A stretch of DNA of 64,000 nucleotides, from NCBI GenBank assembly GCA_002633005.1, contig NMRA01000553.1, positions 124,161 to 188,160 of the forward strand, written 5' to 3'. Below are positions 24,301-36,300 of this stretch, one piece after another. Both the position numbers and the translations under genes were made by a program. The notes under the pieces are model-generated. The model was not told where the DNA came from. It did no database searches and was given only the letters and a program-made list of their open reading frames with translations. Source of the stretch: Phoronis australis. Lineage: Eukaryota; Phoronida; Phoronidae. Numbering within the stretch: the first letter of the stretch is position 1; each line of letters starts with the position of its first letter.

Positions 24301-27300
24301 TTTAAGTCTCAACATATCTTGAAACAATAATTACCTGTAGTCACTTAGGAAACGTTGGAAGTCATAGGAGTCCTGCAGTTTAGTCTTGCGATCGTTAGCC
24401 TTCTGCGTGAGGGCCTTCCATCGCTCGGTCAGGTCATTTTGGTGCTGGGTGATCCCCTCGGCCTGATCAGGGTGACTTTGGGTCAGTCGCGCGGCCGTCT
24501 CGTCCAGTTGCTCCACCTATGAATGGATAGGGACACTTTGCACGCAATGCAATTTTACAAACGCACGGTCCCATCTGTGAATTTTGCTGTCAGCAATGCA
24601 AACTCACAGCGCAACAACAATACTTTACTAATATTGGAATAATGAATATAAAATAATTTTACAACCATGGGTCAGTGAAATACTGATGCACAGCATTGTG
24701 GGTAAATACTGCACAATCAAAAATGGTGCTGAGATATTTTGGGATATAGCCAATACTCATGGACATCTGAGCTCTTTACATTACAACTTTGCTGTTGAAA
24801 TTGTACAAAACTGCAAGACTTCCATGTAACCACCGTCCACTCACTTTGGTCCCAATGGCTACCAGATCTCTCTCCAAGCCGTCATGTTTTCGCTGCAGCC
24901 GCTGAACGCTGGCCAGATCTTGACCATAGTTGTCCGTGTTCAGCGCCTGGTCCTTCTCGTTGATCCAGTCAATGGTTTCATCCGCATCTCTGCGAGCAAT
25001 CACAGGGTCAAAGGTCAGACTTTCACTACAACTACGCGACTTTCACTCACAACTATGTAAAGAATTAAATCACAAAAGAGCTTTTGATACATTTAATCCA
25101 CTGAGCACATAAAAAGTAATAAAGGTAATCCCGTGCCTGACCCACTGGTACATGGTGCCCAAATCCCTCAGCCCCTCCAACCCACCTGTGGTATCTCTGC
25201 ACCTCGTGTGAACTCGCCAGTTTGGCCGCCTGCTGCTGTGTTGTTTCCTGTAGTTTCTCCCAGCGAGCGTTGATCGTCTGAAAAACCACACACATCGTCT
25301 ATGGGCTATTACCCAGGTAACATGAACTCTCAACGTAAAAAAATTGTGCGACATCCTCAAACAAAGACCAGTGGTCTGTTTCAAGAAACGCGACTCAAGA
25401 TTCTGTTTAACAAAAGTTTTCATGCCACATACATCTTGATACGAGCGCGCAATAACCGTCAGTATCTATGCGATATTACAGTCACGTGACATGGTTATTG
25501 CACGGGAAAGAAAATAGTGTCAGGAGACAAAATGTGATAAAATCTTTAATGCGTGGAATTAAAATAAAATACATATAGTTTAATATGTATTTATCTCATT
25601 GGGGAAGTCCTGGTTGAACAGCAGTAGGTGGCAGCACCAGTTTGAGAGATATTTCCAATGCCAGGTTTCTACATTACACTTTGTAAAATTCCTCAGAAAT
25701 GCCAAAGAGTCAAATGTGAGCAGATAAGATGTAAAAAAACTTCGTCTTCCTTTGCCGCCCAATTACATTTGCATACATGAACTATGACGTACCGTGATCT
25801 GCATGCGGATTTTCTCAGCAGCCTCAGTTTCACCACTGGCTGACAGCTGCTCAGCGAGGTCATTCATGTCACGGAGACGCTGCTCGTTGGACTTCAAATC
25901 CTGCAATTTAAACACAAAATAGTGTAAGCATCAACTCAACATATTGGCATTTTCTGAAGTTTTCCATGAAATATTTTTCATTTTCTGTGAGTTTTCCCAC
26001 AGCATGTTTTTTTTTTGCTCCTTTAAGAAGATTTCGAGAACATAATTCTTCATTTTCAATGAACTGATTCTCTAACAAAATAAACTATAGAAGTTTTTTA
26101 TTTATGTTAGCAATCATTGTTGCCAAGGAAATTTGAAGGTGACATGAACTTGTGAAAAGGTTTGCTAAATGACATTGTTTATCAAATTTTCACAAATTTC
26201 AAAATTCCAACTGGTTTCCTCATTAACAAATCAGAGGCCACATGGCCAGTTATCAGCCAAGTGGAAGCCAACACTCACTTCAGTCAATCTCTAAACAAAA
26301 GAGGTCAAATACACATTTAACAACCAGTCCAAGACAATCAGTCACATAAACCAATCAGAGACCACATGACCTAATGATAAGCCAATAAGGAACCAGCACT
26401 CACCTTCTGGAAGTCATCAAACTTCTTCTGCTGTGCCTCCACTTGTTCCAGGTCTTCAGCCTGGATGACTTCCTCCACGGCGATCTGCTCCTTGGCGACA
26501 ATCCACTCACCTAGGTCACCAGCCTCACGCACCACAGCGTAGGCACGGGCGCTGTCCTTGAGACGCTGACGACGCTCCTCACCCATGGTGAGCAGGTTGT
26601 CGTATCTTGAAGACGGGGAAGAGATAGGTGTATGATGGTGAAGTGACAGACTTGGTAACACGCTTAACATTGTAATAGTCACATCCAGGGGCTCCCACAA
26701 TACGAGAACCAGTTTTCTCCACTGATTAACAGGCATCAAACTGGTTCTTAAAATCTGCAACCCCTGTAAATGACTACTGCCCTCACCAGTACAAAAAATG
26801 TACATTGTACAAGCTGGCTAACACATACTGAAGAGGAATTCTCAGAATATAATTAACTGAGGGCTGTTCCAGTAAAATCTGTGTGGGAGGGGGGGGGACG
26901 GCAGTAGAATTAAAAATTCATGGGTGGTGGTCTTCAGAAAAAAACTCAAATTATGGGTGGTCGTTCCTGTAAGAAGTGATGCATTAAAAATGGGTGGTAT
27001 TTTTTGACCTGTTAATGTTGACAGGTTGATTACTTCAGCCATCAAAACTAAAAAAAATGCTATTGTCATATATCCTAACTTATTCCAATACAAAAAAAGC
27101 CCATATTGCCAGTGAACAGAGTGCAATATGTTCACTTAGCCATTTATCAAGTCATGGGCAACTTGATTTGAGCCAACTGTTGTCTGCAGTCCTATTGAAT
27201 TGAAAAGTTATGCATCACTAAACTGGTGTGAACACATATAAGAAAATTGATGATTTTTAAATAAAAAGTATGAGGAGTAAGATAAACAAGTTCCAATATT

Positions 27301-30300
27301 CACTTGACATAGAAGTATAAAAGAGTTCATGGAGACAGTTTGAGATTCATAAATCCTTATAATTGTAAAAATGTTCATTGAAATTATAGACACATGGTGA
27401 ACAGAGCCACCTGGTGGCTGCCAAAAGTATTGCTCACAGGTTACTTTAGTTTTTGACAATATTGGACAAGACAACTAGTTCTTGTCTGTCAATCATCTAA
27501 GTTCTGAACAGGTCCTCCTGGAGGCAATTTGTTTGCAAGTGTTGGATTTTATATTTTAACCTATTAAAAATAATTAAAAAATTATGGGTCATGGGTTGGA
27601 GAAATAAATGAAAAATACGGGCGGTGGGTACGAAATAAAAGTGCCTTCCCCCCCNGTCAATTGCAGAATTTTCTGTTTCCACAGCTACAAATTGTCTATG
27701 AATTCAACTGTAGCTTGACTAGTGTTGAATGTGTTACTGTTATGTTCCTGCGACACTTAGGCATACTTGAGAGTTTGACAATACATATTTAATGGGGAAC
27801 GTCATCACTAACCACTATGACGATTAGCAATTAAGTACAGTTGTCAGTATCCGGCATTTTTCAAACACTAGTCAAAAGAACAAAATATCGCGCAGCCCAT
27901 TCGTCGTAAACAAATTCTCTTACATGAAGCCGTGTAATAAAAGTACAAGCCATGAATAATCCAACGAAATGACCCACAATTCCCCGGTCAAGATGGCTGA
28001 GCACAAGGGGGTAGCAAATTCACCAGACTGCCCCGGTCACTTACTGGTCCTCAATCTGCCTCTGTCTGACAGAGATGGTGAATTCATCCGCCAGCTGTTC
28101 TCGGCTGGCCGACAGTCCTGTCTCTAGCTTCTTCAGGTAGGCAGCAGGGACGAAGCCTTGACGGTCACCGACCTCAACCTTCCACCAGTCCTGGAACAAC
28201 AGAGCACACAGGGTGTCATAAAATACATATGATGCATACAGGGTGTCATAAAATACGCATAATATGATTTTATTCAGACAAATTTCCAGTTCTATTCATA
28301 CGATGTCAAGGCTTGTGATATCCACCACAATAACCCCACAGCATGATACCCTGGGTTTTGTACGACTACTTACGCAGTTTACACTGTGGCAATAAACAAG
28401 TGTCCATCAAAGATGACTTACTTGTACCAAACTCGTATGATAAATGGTTTTTGGAACAAAAAAGTGACAGTTCCTTCTCGCTGAAGAGCATGCTCAGGGC
28501 ATAAAGTGAAGTTGAATGGCACAACTAGGTACAGACAGAAAATTCAATGGCTGAGGGCACTGATTTATTTGCCGTTCCTGGAAACTAGCCAATCACGTAC
28601 CTTGTTGGAACTGTTCAACAGTGTCAGAATATCACCCTTCTTCATGGACACCTCGCGGGGACTTTTCTCGGCGTAGTCGTACAGCGCCTGGACACACTCC
28701 TTGCCGAGGTCATCAACCACTGGTGCCTCCTGTTGCTGTAAACACAAACACAGAACAGCTGATATTCCTCCAACACCACGGATGTACAGAAACTTTACTT
28801 AGAGTGACTATAAAACCCCGATGATTGCGACCACTCATCGCTATACAAATGGTTTCAGCTTGGCTGTTCCTTTCTCAGATGAGAAGTGACATCTGGTGTT
28901 GCACAGTGCTATTAGTTAATTAATGCTTATCACCACGCTTGATGAATAACATGACCTTCTGGCTTTCAAAAGTTAATTTCAGTAAACAGTGAGTGTACCA
29001 CAACACCTGTCAATGCGAATCAGCCAAATGACATGGAAATTCCGTGTAATGGCTGGGTGCAAGCAGATTTAACCAACATGACAGACGACTAGAGAAAGAA
29101 GTCACCATCAAAGTCGCTGGAATGATGAGTTATAACCGAGAACGGACTTTCGACAAATTTTTTTTTGGCGTAAACCGTACTTCAAGGAGCCTTACCCTGC
29201 AGGCTTGTGCCTGTTCCCTCAGGCCATCTATACTGTTCCTGTAGGCCTCCAGATCAGACATGAGCGCCAGATGCTTCTTCAGCAGAGCCTCCGCTGAGTC
29301 TTCGTCCTTCCCATAATCCTTGCTACCGACAATCGGTACCTTCTCCTTCATCCATGACTCGGCCTCGTTGGCGTCAGCGAAGTACTGGTGTGCCTGCAGG
29401 GAGTCCTCAAGGTCCACCGTGCGCTGGTTGGCTTTCTCCTGAAAATACAAGTTCAGTTTGTAATATGTAATCAGATATGTCTCGTTAGAGACATTAAAAG
29501 CCTACTGGTTAACATGGCTGTATGTGTGGCCTGTCACTAAGATCAAGTACACTGGTCAGTTGAGTCATAAAATCACGTGAATATGAGCCAACGTGAAAAG
29601 GAATAATATCATTAACAGCTATTCCAAAATAACGGTCCTCAGCCCTTGTTAATCCTCAAAAGATTGGAGAACATTTTGAAAACTCCTCACAAAGTCTAAT
29701 AAACGGGCAAGCGTCGCCTACACTTTAGGCAAGTTACACAACAGTTGGGATAGACTGCCCACCAAGAACCATGATACCCATTCTGTAACTCAGTGAGTAC
29801 TTGTTTTTAGCTGAATACAGCTTTTACCACTAAAGTGATGTGCCAGTGGTAAATTTGCAGGGCACAAAACAAAGATTGGTTGAAATCTCCAAAACAGGGT
29901 TTAGTATCCTTTTTATGTGAACATAACAAAAGCAACACAATTTTATAACACATTTCTTACTAAGTTTACTTCTGCTACATGAAATTCATCCGTCTTATGC
30001 CCCAACAATCAACATGTCCCTCCCACAACACTCCCCCTCCATTACACATACTTCACCTTCCATTGCTCCACCTCCTACAACCTCCCCTCCCCTCCCACTA
30101 AATTCAATCCACAACACTACATTCAATCCACAACACTCCCTGCTCCTACTACAAACCCTCCACACTTACCACCAGTTGCTGCCACCTTTCCTGCAGTCCA
30201 TCACTTTTCTCCTTGATTTCATCGGAGGCAAAATGGTCGGCCTGAAGCATCTCTTGACCCTCTTCCATCACAGCATTGATACGTGACTCGTGACCGTTCA

Positions 30301-33300
30301 GCTCGGCCAGAAGAGCGCGGTGTTTCTTCATCAGGTTCTGCACCCCGATCAAGTCACGCCCTCTGTTGGTGGACGCGGCAATCGGCTCCTTCTCGCGGAT
30401 CCAGTCTTCCTCGTCCTCGACATCGCGGAAGAACTGCTGCAGCTTCAGCGCGTCACCGAGCTTGTTCTTACGTGCAGCCAATGGCTCCTGAAGATGGTGG
30501 AAGCAGAAAAATGAAAGCTTGAAATGAAATTGATGGAGCCTCACAGTTGTTTAGGTCAAAAAAATATCGCAAACTTAAAACTGAAATTAATCAAGTTAGC
30601 CGGGATGAAACTCCAGCTGAAGTAATTGAGGAGCTCCACTTGGTCCTTAATTGTGTCACGACTGAGTTATTTGGAATGCTAACTGATAGTATTAAAAACA
30701 AACAAAGGGTTTCACACCAAAATATGAACCAAAGATGGTGCTGCGTAGACTACTTACTCCAATTGCAGTAAATATGAAGTGATTCCCAACAGCATGTGTA
30801 TTGGGACATTACTACCTATTACACAAAGGGCACACATTTTGCAAATAATTGCCAAAATAGTCATTTTTCCATCTACAGAGGCTGACTACCTTATTGCAAA
30901 TGGTGGAAATTTATTCAATGTTTATGACATCTTAATACTACAAACAGTTCATGCAATAGTCTTTTAATCTTTTACTTATTGGACAAATTCAACAAAATAA
31001 AATTCCTCTTGCCCGCCATATTCTGAGCTAAATATGTAAAGAAATACTGAAAAAGTTTTTTATACAATAAATTCTCAGTGTTTTATTTCAATAAATAATT
31101 TCTAGTATCTTTATGCCATTCTATTCGATTCTTGGTTTGGGTAGATATATCCTTCCTCACCAACCCAGCTGGAAGCAAGTTGTACTTACAGCAAGTGCCT
31201 CGTAGCGTTCGACAACTTGGTTCTTTTTGTCGACGATGTTGTCCACGTCAAAGTGCCCGGCCTCCACGAACTGTTCCGTCTGGGACACGATGGCGTCCAC
31301 TCTGTCCTGGTGTGCGGCCACGTCAGACTCTAACAGGCCATGTTTCTTCTGTAGGTTCTGGACACTGGTCAAGTCCTGTGGTCATAACACGATGAGAATG
31401 GTCAGTGAATGGAGGCTTACAATGTCATGTTATACCATACTCACGCGCACTTTTAATTTTCTATCAATTATAAAGGGTTCAATTTTCCCCCAAATTTCCC
31501 CCCATGAAAAGTAGTCGATAATTTATGAAACGGTTCTTCTGGAATAATATTACTGGGTGATGACCTGACACTGGTCCCGGCTCTCTGGCCTTTCTCAAGA
31601 ATATTCTTCATGGCATAAACTTGGTAGCCAATCAGTGTTGTCGGGAACCCCTTTTTCACTTCCAGAACTATTTGTTATTGTCCAGGTTTCACACAGTTTA
31701 CATGAAGATTGCGAACCATGGATATGTTTTACAAAACGGGCTTAAGACTCAAGTCAAAAATTTGGTCCTGCCCTCCCACTTCACAAAAATACCACGGCAA
31801 ACTGTCTTTAGACTTAGACGCAACCAACAGTAGAGAACATGAAATCGCCTTGTAGCTACCTTTAGCTTCTGTTTAGGCCTATATAAATGATAGCCTGGCA
31901 ACTTAATAATAAAGTAACATGCACAGACTACTAAGTTTGCAACTCAATAGCAAAAGTTCAACGACCAATAAAATAATCAATAACTATAATTTAGTTCTAA
32001 TTTTGAGCGAATGTATTTAACAATTCTTGCATTGCAAAGAGCTTAATAATGGCCAATAGTTCGAGGCTGACAAAACATTTTACGAAACACGTTATGTGAG
32101 AGACACGGGCCACTCATCCACTAAACACGTACCTGTGACATGCATTCCAGTTCTAATATAATCAGTGCATTCAATAAATGTCCAGCCACATGGCAAACAT
32201 AAGAAAGTCACACACTCTAAAACTTGTATTCTGTTCTAAGCAACCGTTTTTAGACCGACAGCGGTTTGCTTATAACAAGACAATATTGGCGAGATGTGAC
32301 GACTAACGTGTAGCGATAAATCGAAGCAAACATTCCAAATTAAAGTCCCGAGACACTATTGGGCACAACAAGCCGCTGTGAACAACTCTGATAGCTAATA
32401 AAAACAACCAAAACTTCAATCGGATACCAGCTGCTTACTCACTCCATTGATCATCTGTTATTCAAGACACAACAAGAATTAAGTGATTATGTATCACAAG
32501 GGAAATATCACAAAACTGAATTTGATCATAGTGGCGACAATTCAATTTAATCGAGTCGATTTACTTACTGGAAATAAGAGAGCAAAAGGGTAGAGTGTAA
32601 GTAATTTTTATCACAGCAGGCCCATAAGGAAACACCGTGACGCAATCAAAATTTGTAGAAAATTAAACTTTTAACCTGGATTTGACCAGTTACAAACACC
32701 ACCAAAAACTAGAAAATTTGCTCAAAGAAAAGTATCGTTAACCAAATGTAGTTTTCACGCTTTTCTGAAGCCCTACCTTTCCGAAATCCTCAGACATCAG
32801 CCCGCCCTCAACTTCGTTGAACCATATCTCCACATCCTCAATGTTCCTGTTGAATTGAAGCTGGTCACTGGTATCTTTCAGGCGCTGACCTAGAAAGTAG
32901 GTCAAGTTGGACAAACGTTAATGGTGGTAAAAACTGGTCATGAAAAGTGAAATATACTTGACCTATGGTAAAAATTCTCCAATTTGGGACATCGAAACTC
33001 CCGCAAAAATAGAATTTGATCGATTCTGGAATTTGGGACAAGGGGCGATTTTGGCATTCACGATATTTTTTTCTAATTTCAGACAATGAGTTCTCAATCT
33101 ACAAAGTGGGTAATTATGCCGTCTTTCCAGCTATTCTTGAATTTGGGATGACCAATATTGCTTATTGCTAGTATTTGGGACAAGCTTCGACCATGAGCAA
33201 AATAATTTATTTTTCACTGCCCCTAATTGGAGATTTTTTTACCGCACATAACACCAACCAACCAACCAACCCACATCAGAACAATGACGGCAAACAATAT

Positions 33301-36300
33301 TTCAAGGGCAGCCTAAACTAAACATATAAAATTGTCGGAAGAAATTAACTAGGCTGTCGTCAGTATACAAAAACTATTTTGGGCTTGGAGGGATTAACTA
33401 GTCTGCGTAGTGGGATAGAATTTTGAAGACTGAAGTAAATTATCAGTGTCATTCCCACACAATAGGCCTTTTAAAATTGACATGCAAGGTCAGTGAATGT
33501 AGTTCTTTGTGAACCCTGCTCTTAATCATACAACTGTCACAGTTGGTCTGTGTAAGTAAACATAGCTGAACTAAGTGTTGATAGTACTGGGTGAGAGGAT
33601 AATTGTCTTATTATTCCATATAGCTTTAGAATACGGTAGCCCGAAATGACAAGCATATCCTGTTATTTCTTACTGTCAATGCATATTCCTTAAAATGACG
33701 ACGAATCTTGAACATGCCTAAAACGGCCAAAAGTTCTAGAAGTAACCGCGTAACGTACTGCTATTTAATTTATTTACAAATTTTCCAGAGATCCGACGAT
33801 TCCCAGTTGTATAATTTTATGTACTACCTGTACAAGTACTGCACTCTAGGAAACATCAAAACCCTTCAACCTGTTCATGGGAAACCCTTATTACAACCAA
33901 GATCTTATAAGCTAGATGTGTGTGTGCATGCATGTGCATGTGTCTCCGAGTGCGCGTGTCTGAATACATGGTTTTTCGTCTGGAGCATAAATTTTTTTGA
34001 TGTACTTGTCACACATAATTTAATAACAAACAACCAAACTTACTCTTCTTGTCAGTCTGCTCACACAGTTGTTTCCACAGTGCCTGTATCTCATCAAGTT
34101 GTTCTTGAATCTGATCCGAGGCATAGTGGTCACATTCGATCAGCTCTTTGCCCGTTGCCGTCACGGTGTCGACGCGCACCTCATTGGCCTGGAGCTCAGC
34201 CTCAAAATTTTGGTGCTTCTGCAGCTTGGCCTGCAGGTTGGTGGAGTCCTGACAACAGACGGAATACTTATTACCTTAAGGGTGGCAGAGTCAGAAGGAG
34301 ATGCTTCTGAGCTCCAGTTCCATGAGGACCCATTACGCAATATACATAAGACGACACAACAAAAGGTATTGCATACAATACAGCCTCACCAAGTTAGGAC
34401 ACAATATGGCTGACAAGCGAAATTCCATTTTATCATTTTTTCCAAGGTGTGTGTCATCAAATTGAATGCTTTTCCATATTCATGTTTGGTACTATAGTTA
34501 CTATCAGGCAATATTTTGAAAATTTGTGGGCATTCACAACAATGTTAGAACAGTTTGGAAAATGAAAGTCATTTTTGGCAATTACACTTGCCCGAAAATA
34601 GTGAGATCTTACCGCAGATATATTCTAGTATTCTCAGTAGAAACAACGGTTATTAATCAAGCACCAAACACAAACACAGACACATTGAGATACCAAAGCC
34701 GTGCCTTTTGACCCTGTGTCAATCAAAGATACAACGCCAGCACATTTTTATGCAAAATGGCTACATTCACTCCTAGTCACCGCAACACCTGAAGGCATAG
34801 CCAGCCAAAGAATAACAACAACGTTACCTCAAATTTGAACAAACATGATGACCAAAATTGTAGTTTTCTATTCTTCAAACACTCACTGTATTGCCAAATA
34901 ATGTTCAAAATTCCATTGTATGTTTGTTGACGACAGTTGTATTACAAATAAAATTTTCAAATGATCCAGTAAAGTTGTCTTTTTGTTAATTCTTGTAGAA
35001 AACCTTGATACATAAACCTTATTTTGGCTTTCTATGTTCCAATTTGAAGAAACTACAGCATTTATCATTAGTAGTTGGCTAATTACAGAGGACAGTCATC
35101 TTTATAATACACATGACTGTAGGCACCAAACAGTTTTGAAAATAATCTACAAGACGCCTACCAGTAACAAACTTTCTACTCACCATGTAACTATCATCGG
35201 ACACCTGCTTGAGTTTCTCATTGATCCAGCTCTTGGTCTCGTCCCCGTCACGCTGGAACATCTGTAGCTTAAGCGAGTCTTCCAGGCAGACGTGTCGCCG
35301 GCTCGACCGCTCGTACAGCTCATTTCTTCGGGTTAACAGCTGAAAGTCCAAGGTCATTGAGTCAAGGGTACTTTTAAAGAAAGATTGTTCAACAATTTCT
35401 AGGAGAAAGTGAGCAAAACAGTTGAATTCAATTCATAGTTAATATTCTTTTCCTAATGGAACATATGATGTGATGCAGCGATGTGTATAAGCTTAAAAAT
35501 TACGATACCGTCACAATGCTGTTAAGTGCTCCTTGAATTAAACAGAATACAAATGGGGATATACTATGACAACAGACTAAAGACGTAACAACTCACCTGG
35601 TCACGGCGAGTAGCCACCTCGTCAGCCGCGTAGTGCTCGTTCTCAATCAGTTTAGTGGCAAAGTCGTCTAGAGCCTGAAATAGTGTAACTATAGCTCAGT
35701 TCTTGTTACAATCTCTCATTCAGTGACACACAATACAATAACAGAAGCAAAATGACATCCAAATTCGACAAAAGTTCCTGGCACAAAACCGCAGAAAAAT
35801 AGCCATTTCTTTTGCAATATATACGTTTCGATGCTGGCACTTCCTCGAAATCATGACAACTTAGTGGGCAAGACCAATCACAAGTTAACAATCGAAGGCT
35901 AGGTAAAATTAAACTATGACTAAGCTTCGACAAAACTACTGTATAATTAAGCACAGACACTGAAGTCTTCGAAGGTTGTTTGTAGGTAAATTAAAGATCC
36001 CCTGCGGACACTCACTCTGATCTTCTCTTCCTGGGCAGCCAGTGATTTCTCGAAATCTTCTTGTTTCTTGATGAGTGCCTCGACTGAGTCAAGAGAGTCT
36101 CCAAGATCCTCATTGGCTAAAAATGCCTGCAAGGGAATGATCAGGTTCAGGTAACACTTTTGACTGAATACAACTTTACACAGATTCCGAAAATATCGAA
36201 TGCGAGGGCAGCAGAGTGGCCATACCATGAAATACCACCCTTCCCAAGACTGTTTTGGCCAACCCACAAAACACACCCTCTTCCAGTTTGAGACAACCGA

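Noticed and set aside
33708-34310. 200-codon plus-strand open frame
   Set aside because: Its 3' part is the antisense of spectrin exon 13, and the rest is low-information intron; no family or splice support.
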